A DNA stretch of 64,000 bases from Ruminococcus bicirculans (ex Wegman et al. 2014) (GCF_000723465.1 NZ_HF545616.1:496001-560000), one strand, 5' to 3'. Shown: positions 17,681 through 25,856, counted from the first letter of the stretch. Notes: generated by a model from the sequence alone, not told the origin. Made by a program: numbers and translations.

Positions 17681-18183
17681 TGCGTATCGCTGTTTGCCCG
17701 GGAAGCTTTGACCCTGTTACGCTGGGTCATCTGGATATAATCGACAGAGCTTCAAAGCTTTTCGATAAGGTGATAGTACTGGTGTCCTTTAATGCTAATA
17801 AATCGAGGGCTGCTTTTACGCCGACTGAGAGAATGGAAATGATAATCGAGGTCACAAAGCATCTTGATAATGTGGTGGTGGATTGTTATAACGGTCTGCT
17901 GGCGGATTATCTGCAAAAGACGGGCGCTAATGCTATCGTAAAGGGACTTAGGGCTGTGTCTGACTTTGAGTATGAGTTCCAGATGGCTCTTGCAAATAAA
18001 AAGCTTTACAATGACGCTGAAACGGTGTTTCTCACCACTACGGGAGAGAATATGTTCCTTTCGTCAAGCGTTGTAAAGGAGATCGCAAGCTTCGGCGGAG
18101 ATATCACAGGCTTTGTGCCGAAACAGATACAGAGCAAGATCACTGACAGGCTCTATAAGCCTGCCAATAATATAGATCAGTAA
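17680..18183 (+). CDS. coaD: Phosphopantetheine adenylyltransferase
   Basis: CoaD transfers AMP from ATP to 4'-phosphopantetheine, the fourth step of coenzyme A synthesis. The protein is 167 aa, starting MRIAVCPGSFDPVTLGHLD with the T/HxGH-type nucleotide site; ENMFLSSSVVKE carries the C-terminal SSS/TxVKE signature. The ATG overlaps the rsmD stop. A TTG one codon earlier is open but unlikely. Confidence 0.96.
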   Translation: MRIAVCPGSFDPVTLGHLDIIDRASKLFDKVIVLVSFNANKSRAAFTPTERMEMIIEVTKHLDNVVVDCYNGLLADYLQKTGANAIVKGLRAVSDFEYEFQMALANKKLYNDAETVFLTTTGENMFLSSSVVKEIASFGGDITGFVPKQIQSKITDRLYKPANNIDQ

Positions 18184-18199
18184 TGAAAGGGTGTTTAAA

Positions 18200-18691
18200 A
18201 TGACGGTAGAGGAAATACTTGAACTTATGGACGAACTGCTTGACAAGTCTTCAAGCGTACCGTTTTCACAGAAAAAAATGATCGATGTTGAGCAGATGCG
18301 TGAATACATCGACAGCATAAGACTTAACCTTCCGGGTGAGATAAAGCGTGCAAAGGATATGACAAGAGATAAGAAAAATATCCTTACTGAGGCCAACAAG
18401 GAAGCTGAAGAGATCGTAAAGAAGGCTAAGGACGAGGCTAAGAAGCTTGTGGCTCAGGAGGAGATCATCAAGCAGGCGGCTGACTATGCAAAGCAGATAG
18501 CCGCAGAGGCTAACAAGCAGGCGGCTGATATCGTTGAGCAGGCTAAGGCTAAGGACAAGGCTATCCGTGAGGCACTTTCTGAAAATCTGAACAAGTCGCT
18601 TTCTGAGGCGGCTGAGGTGCTTACAAAGAGCCTTAAGGACGTAAACACTACTAGGGACGCAGTTTCCAAGATAGGTGCGGCAGAGAAATAA
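18200..18691 (+). CDS. Coiled-coil protein resembling ATP synthase stalk subunits
   Basis: A 163-aa, almost entirely helical and charged protein. From about residue 55 to 140 it is a coiled coil rich in Ala, Lys and Glu, such as EANKEAEEIVKKAKDEAKK. Homologues next to coaD are often labelled F0 subunit B-like or V-ATPase subunit H-like, but no ATPase genes are near and there is no membrane helix. It looks more like a DivIVA-type scaffold. I chose the ATG at 18200 because AAAGGG lies 9 bases upstream; a GTG at 18191 is also possible. A terminator follows, so it ends the rsmD-coaD operon. Confidence 0.7.
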   Translation: MTVEEILELMDELLDKSSSVPFSQKKMIDVEQMREYIDSIRLNLPGEIKRAKDMTRDKKNILTEANKEAEEIVKKAKDEAKKLVAQEEIIKQAADYAKQIAAEANKQAADIVEQAKAKDKAIREALSENLNKSLSEAAEVLTKSLKDVNTTRDAVSKIGAAEK

Positions 18692-18704
18692 TATTGTTTG
18701 ATGT

Positions 18705-18738
18705 AAGCAGATGGGCTTTGCGGCTTGTCTGCTTTTTT
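18705..18738 (+). terminator. Terminator of the rsmD operon
   Basis: AAGCAGA and TCTGCTT arms enclose a 16-base loop region and are followed by a T run. Confidence 0.75.
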
Positions 18739-18798
18739 CATAACTAAAATTGTCCATATGAAATTCAGGCAGAATGTGAAAAATTGTGACAATATCTA

Positions 18799-18827
18799 TT
18801 GACAAAGAAGCATATGTTGCCTATAAT
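18799..18827 (+). promoter_or_regulatory. Promoter of the CNNM transporter gene
   Basis: Perfect TTGACA (18799-18804), a 17-base spacer and perfect TATAAT (18822-18827). Confidence 0.85.
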
Positions 18828-18888
18828 AAATAGTATATGATAAAAAGGCGAGCTTTTTCGCCTATGTGAAAGGGACGGTATTTTTTTT

Positions 18889-20247
18889 ATGGACGATGTC
18901 GGGCGACTGTGGACGGGAATAGGTGTTTGTGCGGCGGTAATATTGCTTATGGCTTTTCTTGCCTTGTGCGAAAATGCGGCTGTGGAGTTCAATGACGCAA
19001 AGCTAAAGAAAATGGCTGAGGAGGACAAAGACCCGAAGGCAATAAGGCTTGCGGCTTTGCTTGGCAGAACAGGCAGGGTAGTTGCGACAAACCTCATCGC
19101 ACGTTCTATTATGATAATCGCAGTTTCGGTGGTGGGAGCGATCTACTTTTATGCACCGATTTCAAATAAGCTTCACAAGCTTTTTGATGTATATACTCAG
19201 GCTTCGTATTATATTATCGGCATATGTTCATTTGTTATAATAAGCTGTCTGCTTGCCCTTGTTATATGCACTTTTGGCGTAGGCATACCAAAAAAACTTT
19301 GCATTTCAGGCAAGGTGGGCGAGAGATTTATTCTAAATAGCTGTGTGGCTTACAAGGCGCTTTTGGCGGTGTTCAGCCCATTGGCGATAGTGAGCGGAGC
19401 GGTATCCGCAGGGATATTAAGGCTGTTTGGTGTTAAGTCAACAAACAAGGCGGACGCTGTCACTGAGGAAGAGATCCTCATGATGGTGGACGCTGTAAAC
19501 GAAACGGGCGGTATCGAGGAAAGTCAAGCGGAAATGATAAGCAACATTTTTGATTTTGACGATATCGAAGTTCGTGAAGTTATGACACACCGCACAGAAA
19601 TGGTTGCCATAGAAGAAAATTCCACGCTTTCGGAGGCTGTGAAGCTTGTTATAGGCGAGGGCTTTTCGAGAATACCTGTTTACTGCGACAATGCCGACAA
19701 CATAAGTGGTGTTATATTCGCAAAGGACTTGCTCAGGCTGGTGTTTGAAGAGGATAAGAAAGAACGTCCTGTAAAGGAGTTCATGAGAGATATAACCTTT
19801 GTGCCTGAAAGCAACAAGTGTGGTGAGCTTTTCAAAGAGTTCACTGAAGATAAGACACAGATAGCAGTTGTGGTGGACGATTACGGCGGAACAGCCGGTA
19901 TCATTACTATGGAGGATCTGCTTGAAACTATCGTGGGTAGTATTCAGGACGAATATGATGACGAAACGGAGGAGATACAGAAGGTATCTTCTGATTGCTA
20001 TGATATGGTAGGCACAGCGGCGTTTGACGACGTTATGGAGGCTCTTGGCAAGGAGTATCACGGCGAGGTGGATTATGACACTATAGGCGGATTCGTTATG
20101 GACCTGCTGGGCCATGTGCCTGAGGATAACGAAAAGGTGACAGTGCATTGGGAAAACGTTGAGTTTAAGGTGCTGTCGATACATGAAAAGAAAATAGAAC
20201 GGCTCAGGGCTGTGATAAAAAGAGATAATGAAGAGATCACGGACTAA
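18889..20247 (+). CDS. CNNM/CorC-type membrane transporter (DUF21 + CBS pair + CorC_HlyC)
   Basis: A 452-aa inner-membrane protein with an N-terminal DUF21 domain of about four helices (residues 10-190). A CBS pair follows (about 220-345, with MTHRTEMVAIEE and the second repeat around FMRDITFVPES), then a C-terminal CorC_HlyC domain with YDTIGGFVMDLLGHVPE. The family is linked to Mg2+ or other divalent cation efflux, with CBS domains sensing ATP. GGTGGAC-type spacing upstream is weak but the ATG follows AAAGGGACGG. The next gene begins 48 bases downstream. Confidence 0.93.
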   Translation: MDDVGRLWTGIGVCAAVILLMAFLALCENAAVEFNDAKLKKMAEEDKDPKAIRLAALLGRTGRVVATNLIARSIMIIAVSVVGAIYFYAPISNKLHKLFDVYTQASYYIIGICSFVIISCLLALVICTFGVGIPKKLCISGKVGERFILNSCVAYKALLAVFSPLAIVSGAVSAGILRLFGVKSTNKADAVTEEEILMMVDAVNETGGIEESQAEMISNIFDFDDIEVREVMTHRTEMVAIEENSTLSEAVKLVIGEGFSRIPVYCDNADNISGVIFAKDLLRLVFEEDKKERPVKEFMRDITFVPESNKCGELFKEFTEDKTQIAVVVDDYGGTAGIITMEDLLETIVGSIQDEYDDETEEIQKVSSDCYDMVGTAAFDDVMEALGKEYHGEVDYDTIGGFVMDLLGHVPEDNEKVTVHWENVEFKVLSIHEKKIERLRAVIKRDNEEITD

Positions 20248-20295
20248 GGGCTGAAAGATACAGACAGAATTTTGTGTAAAAATCGAGGACAAAAA

Positions 20296-21549
20296 TTGAA
20301 AAAAAAGAAAATGGTCGCCGCACTCACAGCGGCAGTGCTTATCTGCACATCGGGGTGCAGTTTAGGCGGAACGGGAGAGAAAAATAAAAACCGTTCAAAA
20401 AATACTTTTGTGAACACTCATGCGTATGTTGAAGCCAGTTCGGAAAGACATACTGAAACAGGGCTTGACAGCAGAAATGAGAGCTTTACGGCACTTGAGA
20501 TACCTGACACGGCAGAGTATATCGCCGATTTTCTTTGTACTGACGAAAAACGTGTGTTTTCACAGCTTTACAAAGGGCTGAGCGAATTTGAAAGCTCTGT
20601 GGAGCTGGCTGAGGGAGTTATAAGCAAGGACGATATCGGTGCGTTTATCTCCATGCTTACTTCGGCTTGTCCTTATATCGACTATATGGGTTCACAGTAT
20701 ACTATCTGCATTGACGGAGATGGATATGTGACATCTGTGGAGGTCACATATGACAAGACCGCTGAGGAAGCGCAGGCTGAGAAAGAAAAGCTGGATAAAA
20801 AGGTCGGGGAGATACTTGCAGGCATTGAGCAGGGCTGGTCGGATTATGACAAGGTGCTGTATTTCCATGACAGCATAATTCTTGAGTGTAACTATGACGA
20901 TACAGCAAAAAATTGCTATTCTGCATATGGCTGTCTTGTAGAGGGCAAGGCTGTGTGCGAGGGGTATGCAAAGGCAATGCAGATACTTTGCACTAAGGCA
21001 GGTATAAAGTGCATACCTGTGGCAGGCAAAGCCTATGACGGCGGAGCTGTTCAGCCACATTTGTGGAACAAGGTCATGATAGACGGTGAATGGACGAACG
21101 TTGACCTCACTTGGGACGATCCTGTGACAGATGCAGGGGAGGACTATATCCGCTATGACTATTTTGGCATCACTGACGCCGAGTGTGCAAAAGACCATAC
21201 AGCGGACGATAACAAGTTTTTGAACTATCCTGAGGCATTTTCCTCGGGGGCAAATTATTACAGAAGAAACGGTCTGTATGCTCAAAGCGGTGATGATGTC
21301 GTTCGGATAATGTGCCGTTCTGTGGCGGAAGCAATGGCTGACAGTGGATATGCAAGGCTAAAATGTGCTGACAGTGAAACGTATGACAAGGCTGTGGATA
21401 CTCTCTTTGATGAGAATAGCGGTGCTATCTTTGACGTGCTGAGGCGTGCGTACAGTCAGGCTGGGGGAGATTGGTCTACCTCGAAATATGCGGTCATAAA
21501 AAATGACGAACTGTGTACTGTCACAATAATACTTTACAAAAATGAATAA
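20296..21549 (+). CDS. Lipoprotein with transglutaminase-like domain
   Basis: The TTG at 20296 is preceded by GAGG at normal spacing and gives 417 aa with a lipoprotein signal (MKKKKMVAALTAAV, lipobox TSGC). The core is a transglutaminase/protease-like fold: EGKAVCEGYAKAMQ holds the nucleophile Cys, QPHLWNKVMIDGEW the His and NVDLTWDDP the Asp. Secreted members act on cell-surface proteins as proteases or cross-linkers. The N-terminal third is Ser/Thr-rich linker. An ATG five codons later and an upstream TTG are less likely starts. It is followed by a new promoter. Confidence 0.88.
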   Translation: MKKKKMVAALTAAVLICTSGCSLGGTGEKNKNRSKNTFVNTHAYVEASSERHTETGLDSRNESFTALEIPDTAEYIADFLCTDEKRVFSQLYKGLSEFESSVELAEGVISKDDIGAFISMLTSACPYIDYMGSQYTICIDGDGYVTSVEVTYDKTAEEAQAEKEKLDKKVGEILAGIEQGWSDYDKVLYFHDSIILECNYDDTAKNCYSAYGCLVEGKAVCEGYAKAMQILCTKAGIKCIPVAGKAYDGGAVQPHLWNKVMIDGEWTNVDLTWDDPVTDAGEDYIRYDYFGITDAECAKDHTADDNKFLNYPEAFSSGANYYRRNGLYAQSGDDVVRIMCRSVAEAMADSGYARLKCADSETYDKAVDTLFDENSGAIFDVLRRAYSQAGGDWSTSKYAVIKNDELCTVTIILYKNE

Positions 21550-21582
21550 TTTTCTCAAAAGCAAAAAATATGCTCAAATGTG

Positions 21583-21611
21583 TTGAAATTTGCGGCACTT
21601 TGTGATATAAT
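21583..21611 (+). promoter_or_regulatory. Promoter of the S26-like membrane protein gene
   Basis: TTGAAA (21583-21588), a 17-base spacer ending in TGA, and TATAAT (21606-21611). It is nearly identical in layout to the fhs promoter. Confidence 0.75.
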
Positions 21612-21676
21612 AAATGTATTAGTGCGATAAAATATGATATTTTGGATATATCTTGGAAAGGAATGTTATTTTTAGT

Positions 21677-22699
21677 ATGAGCAGTGCTACTAAGCAGAAA
21701 TCATCAGCAGGCAAGAACGTGCTGATATTCTTTATTGTTTTTATTATTCTGGAAATGCTTATAGTTGTGGGAGTGGGACGTGTTTTCAAAAACAAGAACG
21801 TTACACCGAGCATTGCAGGCTACAGCCTGTACATAATGAATGGTGACGGCATGGGTGACAGAGTTCCTGACGGCGCACTTGTTATCACATCGAACATGAC
21901 CCCTAGCACAGACAAGATAGGCGAGGCAGTTGTGTGCGAGAACGTGCCTGATATTGGAACAAGCGTGTTCTGGCTTTATGACATCACTTCAACTGACGAT
22001 AACAACGGCGTTGTTTACACTGTTTATCAGGAAAAAGACCCTGCAAAGCTTTATGAGATAAGCTCAAAGAACGTTGTGGGCGTAGCTTCTACATATTATA
22101 TGACAGCAGGCAAGGTGCTTACGTTCATGTCCTCAACATTCGGCATGATAGTGTGCGCTGTTGTTCCTATATTCCTGCTCGTTGTTATCGAGCTTATAAT
22201 TGCTATCGCTACTCATTCTTCAGATGATGAGGAAGAGGACGATGACGAGCAAGAACCTGCAGAGAGCGTTACTCTTGACGATTTCCTGTTCGGCGGCGAG
22301 AACGAGGGCGAGCAGATCGCAAAACATCGCAAGCACGTTGACGACGAGATAGCTTCTCACCACAAGGCTGAGCCTGAGGGTGAAGAGAAGGCTGAAACGG
22401 AGGAAGTTATCGAGGAAGTAGAAGAGGTCGAGGAAACTATATTTGAAAGACCTGCGGAAAAGGAAGAGCGTGCTGAGATAGACCGTTCTTACTACGAGAG
22501 AGCTTCACAGCTTCTTGACGAGGCGGCTTCAACTGAGGGTACTGTAGCCCCTGAGCCTGAGAAAAAGCCTGTGCCAAAGGCAAAACCTGCGGCAAAGCCT
22601 GCACAGCAGACAAAGACAGCGTCAGCTTCCTTGGAGGAACTTATGAAGCTTATGGAGCAGGAGCAGGAAAAGCTCAAAAAACAGCTTGATAAAAAATAA
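21677..22699 (+). CDS. Membrane protein with degenerate signal peptidase-like domain
   Basis: The ATG at 21677 gives 340 aa. There is one membrane helix near residues 13-35, an extracytoplasmic domain (about 36-150), a second helix (about 150-175), then a very acidic cytoplasmic tail with a final Lys-rich helix. The outer domain resembles an S26 (SipW-like) fold: MNGDGMGDRVPDGALVI sits where a signal peptidase would have GDSMxPTIxxGDLVI. The catalytic Ser appears to be Gly, so it may be an inactive relative. The ribosome site AAAGGAATG is unusually far (about 14 bases) from the ATG. Confidence 0.6.
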   Translation: MSSATKQKSSAGKNVLIFFIVFIILEMLIVVGVGRVFKNKNVTPSIAGYSLYIMNGDGMGDRVPDGALVITSNMTPSTDKIGEAVVCENVPDIGTSVFWLYDITSTDDNNGVVYTVYQEKDPAKLYEISSKNVVGVASTYYMTAGKVLTFMSSTFGMIVCAVVPIFLLVVIELIIAIATHSSDDEEEDDDEQEPAESVTLDDFLFGGENEGEQIAKHRKHVDDEIASHHKAEPEGEEKAETEEVIEEVEEVEETIFERPAEKEERAEIDRSYYERASQLLDEAASTEGTVAPEPEKKPVPKAKPAAKPAQQTKTASASLEELMKLMEQEQEKLKKQLDKK

Positions 22700-22714
22700 T
22701 TCTTGAAAAAATTT

Positions 22715-22750
22715 TATCCGTCGGGCGTGTGGCTCGGCGGATTTTTTTTG
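22715..22750 (+). terminator. Terminator after the S26-like gene
   Basis: ATCCGTCGGGC pairs with GCTCGGCGGAT and is followed by eight T residues. Confidence 0.85.
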
Positions 22751-22885
22751 AGGGGAAGCCTGATGAAAAAAGCCCATTTCAAGGCGAAAAATGCAGCTTT
22801 GATGTTGCAAATGCACATAAGTTTTTAAAAATATCGGACTAGCATTGTAAAATGATACAAAACATAAAAAATATCAAAAAAAGTG

Positions 22886-22914
22886 TTGACAAACAGGGTG
22901 GGATAGTGTATAAT
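22886..22914 (+). promoter_or_regulatory. Promoter of the tRNA cluster
   Basis: Perfect TTGACA (22886-22891), a 17-base spacer and perfect TATAAT (22909-22914), about 60 bases before the first tRNA. Confidence 0.85.
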
Positions 22915-22973
22915 AGATACTGTTGTGAGGGACACAACAAAACAAAGTCCTGGAAACAACAAACCAGCTAAAA

Positions 22974-23049
22974 GGGAGCATAGCTCAGCTGGGAGAGCAT
23001 CTGCCTTACAAGCAGAGGGTCACAGGTTCGAGCCCTGTTGTTCCCACCA
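22974..23049 (+). tRNA. tRNA-Val (TAC)
   Basis: Full cloverleaf: acceptor GGGAGCA pairing with TGTTCCC, anticodon loop CTTACAA (anticodon TAC), T-loop GGTTCGAGCC and encoded CCA. First gene of the cluster. Confidence 0.95.
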
Positions 23050-23150
23050 ATTATTTCGTGACAGGTAAAGAGATTTGCCTGTCAACGATAATAATTATTC
23101 TTCATTCTCGGAGAGCTGAACTCGAAAAGTTTGAAGTTATTTTTTTCAAT

Positions 23151-23227
23151 GGCCGGGTAGTTCAGCTGGTTAGAACGCTAGCCTGTCACGCTAGAGGTCG
23201 TGGGTTCGAGCCCCATTCCGGTCGCCA
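23151..23227 (+). tRNA. tRNA-Asp (GTC)
   Basis: Starts GGCCGGGTAGTTCAGCTGG. The anticodon stem CTAGC encloses the loop CTGTCAC (anticodon GTC). The T-loop is GGGTTCGAGCCCC, with an encoded CCA. Confidence 0.95.
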
Positions 23228-23234
23228 TTGTTTT

Positions 23235-23310
<76 letters not shown>

Positions 23311-23314
23311 AATG

Positions 23315-23389
23315 CGGATTTAGCTCATCTGGTAGAGCGCCACCTTGCCAAGGTGGAGGTAGCGAGTTCGAGCCTCGTAATCCGCTCCA
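23315..23389 (+). tRNA. tRNA-Gly (GCC)
   Basis: Starts GCGGATTTAGCTCATCTGG. The anticodon loop is TTGCCAA (anticodon GCC), the T-loop GAGTTCGAGCCTC is normal, and CCA is encoded. It is a conventional tRNA-Gly, useful for comparison with the aberrant one that follows. Confidence 0.95.
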
Positions 23390-23393
23390 AAAA

Positions 23394-23426
23394 AAGTCCT
23401 TACGATAAGTAAGGACTTCATATTTT
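23394..23426 (+). terminator. Terminator between the tRNA-Gly genes
   Basis: AAGTCCTTA and TAAGGACTT form a 9-bp stem followed by CATATTTTTT. The T run ends directly at the first base of the next tRNA. Confidence 0.8.
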
Positions 23427-23428
23427 TT

Positions 23429-23503
23429 GCGGGTTTATTTCAATTACCAGAATACTTTTCTTCCTGAAAGGAGATGGAGGTGCGATTCCTCTGACCCGCT
23501 CCA
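23429..23503 (+). tRNA. Aberrant tRNA-Gly (TCC), possibly non-proteogenic
   Basis: It folds as a full cloverleaf. Acceptor GCGGGTT pairs with GACCCGC, anticodon stem CTTTT with AAAGG around the loop CTTCCTG (anticodon TCC, U33 kept), T-stem GGAGG with CCTCT, and CCA is encoded. However, the D-loop AATTACCA lacks the invariant G18-G19, and the T-loop reads TGCGATT instead of TTCGATT. Both partners of the normal D-loop/T-loop contact are therefore changed, while all stems are intact. The same pair of changes (no GG, GUGC in the T-arm) is known from staphylococcal tRNA-Gly used for cell-wall synthesis. It follows a terminator with no gap, so it depends on read-through or processing. Confidence 0.8.
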
Positions 23504-23506
23504 GAA

Positions 23507-23537
23507 ACGCCTTGCTTTTTAGCAGGGCGATTTTTTA
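23507..23537 (+). terminator. Terminator after the aberrant tRNA-Gly
   Basis: CGCCTTGC and GCAGGGCG arms around a TTTTTA loop, followed by six T residues. Its presence supports real transcription of the aberrant tRNA. Confidence 0.85.
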
Positions 23538-23634
23538 TGCTGTTTTGTGGGTGTGGATAGGGCAGTGATAAGATGAAAAAGATGCGAAAAAGTGCGTAGA
23601 TAGGCGGCTTGACTGACAGTCCAGCCCGATTTTA

Positions 23635-23663
23635 TTGACATTTTCAAAGCCGTGGGCTATAAT
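23635..23663 (+). promoter_or_regulatory. Promoter of the XRE membrane regulator gene
   Basis: Perfect TTGACA (23635-23640), a 17-base spacer and perfect TATAAT (23658-23663). Confidence 0.85.
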
Positions 23664-23710
23664 GTTGACCATAGAGAGTGCACTCCGAACAAATTGAAAG
23701 GTGATATGCT

Positions 23711-24724
23711 ATGGAAGATAAAATTACTCTTGGAAAATTCATTCAATCAAAAAGAAAAGAACTGGGGCTTTCTCAAAAAGACCTTGCTAAGGAGCTTTAT
23801 GTTACTGAGTCGGCAGTGAGCAAGTGGGAGAGAGGGGTATCATATCCTGATATAACGATGATATCGGGACTTTGCAGGGTGCTGGGCATTTCTGAGCACG
23901 AGCTTTGCACGGCGAGCGAGGACAATCAGCAGAGAGAGGCTGAGTTTATGGCGCGAAGTTATAAAAGCTTTGTTCGGGGGTACACTATCATAACTGGGAT
24001 AGGCTATCTTGCGGCGATAATACCGAGCTTTATTTATAATGTGGCTCATGGCGGTATAGGTTGGTTCATGGTGCTTATCACGTCGCTGATGCTGACGTTT
24101 TCTTTCATCAATGTGCCTGTGCTTGTGAGGGAGAATAGGGCACTGTGGACGCTTGGGACTTCAACAGTTTCGCTTATGCTTCTTTACGTCGCAGGGTGCG
24201 TTTATTCACACGGGGATTGGTTTGTTATGGCGGTGCTTGGAACGCTCCTTGGGGAGGCTATCGTATTTTTGCCTTTTGTGCTGAGAAGTGAACAGCTTGA
24301 AAAGTATGTGAGAAACAGCAAGGGGCTTGTGTGCATGGCGGCGGATTCGGTACTGACTTTTGCCTGCGTTATTTATGGTACGCTGAAATACGGTGACGTG
24401 GTAGACCTTCGTGAAGGCATGGCCGCTACGGTGGCTTGTGTGGCATTGGTGTGGGCTGTGTTCCTTATTATAAGGTATCTAAAGGTGAACGGCTTTTTCA
24501 AGTGTGCACTTTGCTTTGCGGCATCTGTGGTATGGGTAGCGGCAATGACTGTGCTGAGCAATGCATGGAACGGCATGAAACTGTCTGAGATAGTTTCGGT
24601 GAAAGGTGCTGACAACAGCCGCTATGATGTTATAGTCTGCCTTTGTCTGGCAGGAGTTGCGGCGGTGCTTGCTATTGCAGGGGTTGTGTATAAGTTTGTG
24701 AGGAAAAAACCGCAGGATAGGTAA
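23711..24724 (+). CDS. XRE-family HTH regulator with multi-pass membrane domain
   Basis: This 337-aa protein starts with a clear XRE helix-turn-helix (about residues 7-65: LGLSQKDLAKELYVTESAVSKW). About eight hydrophobic helices follow (residues 80-330). Fusions of a cytoplasmic HTH with a polytopic membrane domain are common in clostridia and suggest a DNA-binding sensor held at the membrane; the signal is unknown. GAAAGGTGAT precedes the ATG. No partner gene is adjacent and the gene has its own perfect promoter. A repeat fragment and a terminator follow. Confidence 0.88.
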   Translation: MEDKITLGKFIQSKRKELGLSQKDLAKELYVTESAVSKWERGVSYPDITMISGLCRVLGISEHELCTASEDNQQREAEFMARSYKSFVRGYTIITGIGYLAAIIPSFIYNVAHGGIGWFMVLITSLMLTFSFINVPVLVRENRALWTLGTSTVSLMLLYVAGCVYSHGDWFVMAVLGTLLGEAIVFLPFVLRSEQLEKYVRNSKGLVCMAADSVLTFACVIYGTLKYGDVVDLREGMAATVACVALVWAVFLIIRYLKVNGFFKCALCFAASVVWVAAMTVLSNAWNGMKLSEIVSVKGADNSRYDVIVCLCLAGVAAVLAIAGVVYKFVRKKPQDR

Positions 24725-24775
24725 GGCTGAGAGGACAAAAGAAAGATACAAAACGGATAGGGACAATTTGGACTT

Positions 24776-24806
24776 TGTGGGACGTCGAGGACGCCGTCCC
24801 CTACAT
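24776..24806. repeat. Dispersed intergenic repeat, GGGACGTC fragment (inverted)
   Basis: GTGGGACGTCGAGGACGCCGTCCCCTAC is the reverse-oriented core of the repeat seen at 2092, 7776 and 58129. Confidence 0.6.
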
Positions 24807-24826
24807 AAATGTGATTAGAAATAGGG

Positions 24827-24866
24827 AATACCGCACTTGGGTGAAAGCTTGGGTGCGGTATTTTTA
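24827..24866 (+). terminator. Terminator after the XRE regulator
   Basis: AATACCGCAC and GTGCGGTATT arms followed by TTTATTTT. Confidence 0.85.
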
Positions 24867-24994
24867 TTTTGCTGTGAATATTTTACCCGTATATGTCAAA
24901 AATAATGCCAGAGGACTTATGCCGCCGATAGCATAAGACTGCCGTGGGCGCAACAGTGGCTGCGGAAATCATATCGGAGAAAGGTTTTGTGTGT

Positions 24995-25663
24995 ATGAAA
25001 AAATTCAGTATCAGAAATTCACACGCAGGCAAGGCTCTGGGAGCGAAGGGTGTTTACATTACACTTGCGGCGTGTCTGCTGGCTCTTGGCGGTGCGGGTA
25101 TAGCTGCATATAACAAGGCTATGGAGGATATCACCGACAATCTGACTATTTCGAGCGTTGACAGCACTGCGCCAAAGCAGGCTGATAACAAGAAAACGGA
25201 CGTTAAAAAGGACGAAAGCTCCAAGCCGGATGTGGACATTCAGACGCAGCCAAATGTCATGCCTGTGAACGGTGAGATATTAGAGCCGTTTTCTAATGGC
25301 GAGCTTGTGAAGTCGGAAACTCTCGGCTACTGGAAAACCCATGACGGCGTTGATATCAAAGCTGACCTTGGCGAGCCTGTCAAGGCGATGAACAAGGGCA
25401 CTGTCACAAAGATATGGGACGACCCTCTGTGGGGCAACTGCATGACTATCGATCATGGAAACGGCATTGTAGGGCATTGCTACAATCTGTCAAAGGAAAT
25501 GTCCGTCAAGGAGGGCGACGAGGTGAATGCAGGGGAGGTCATAGGTGCTGTGGGCGACACTGCTCAGGCGGAAGCGGCAGAGCTTTCTCATCTGCACTTT
25601 GGCTTGAAAAAGAACGGTCAGTGGATAGACCCTATCGAGTTTATTGACCCTGCGGACAAATAA
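24995..25663 (+). CDS. M23 family metallopeptidase, SpoIIQ-like
   Basis: The start at 24995 (MKKFSIRNSHAG) gives 222 aa: one N-terminal membrane helix (about 23-43), a charged linker and a C-terminal LytM/M23 domain. The zinc ligands look intact: H and D in THDGVDIKA and the HxH in LSHLHFGL. The length and layout resemble SpoIIQ, the forespore protein of the engulfment zipper, in the clostridial form that keeps the zinc site. It could equally be a general peptidoglycan endopeptidase, and no sporulation gene is adjacent. GGAGAAAGG lies upstream of the start. Confidence 0.8.
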   Translation: MKKFSIRNSHAGKALGAKGVYITLAACLLALGGAGIAAYNKAMEDITDNLTISSVDSTAPKQADNKKTDVKKDESSKPDVDIQTQPNVMPVNGEILEPFSNGELVKSETLGYWKTHDGVDIKADLGEPVKAMNKGTVTKIWDDPLWGNCMTIDHGNGIVGHCYNLSKEMSVKEGDEVNAGEVIGAVGDTAQAEAAELSHLHFGLKKNGQWIDPIEFIDPADK

Positions 25664-25720
25664 GCTTTCTTCATTTTGGCGCTTTGTAATACAAAGTGCT
25701 GATGTTATAATCCCCCATAT

Positions 25721-25767
25721 AACGCCGCATCTGAAAATTTTCGGGTGCGGCGATACATATTTTTATT
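25721..25767 (+). terminator. Terminator after the M23 peptidase gene
   Basis: CGCCGCA and TGCGGCG arms extended by GAAAATTTTC, followed by TATTTTTATT. Confidence 0.75.
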
Positions 25768-25827
25768 GCTGTGGGACATGGCTATCGGGACGCTGTCCTC
25801 TGCATTTTGTTATTGTTGCGTATCGTC

Positions 25828-25856
25828 TTGCAAAAATGGGTATGCTGTGGTATAAT
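25828..25856 (+). promoter_or_regulatory. Promoter of the rRNA methyltransferase gene
   Basis: TTGCAA (25828-25833), a 17-base spacer and TATAAT (25851-25856). Confidence 0.7.

Noticed and set aside
18200-18691. ATP synthase subunit b
   Set aside because: It has no membrane helix and no other ATP synthase genes nearby; only the coiled coil is similar.
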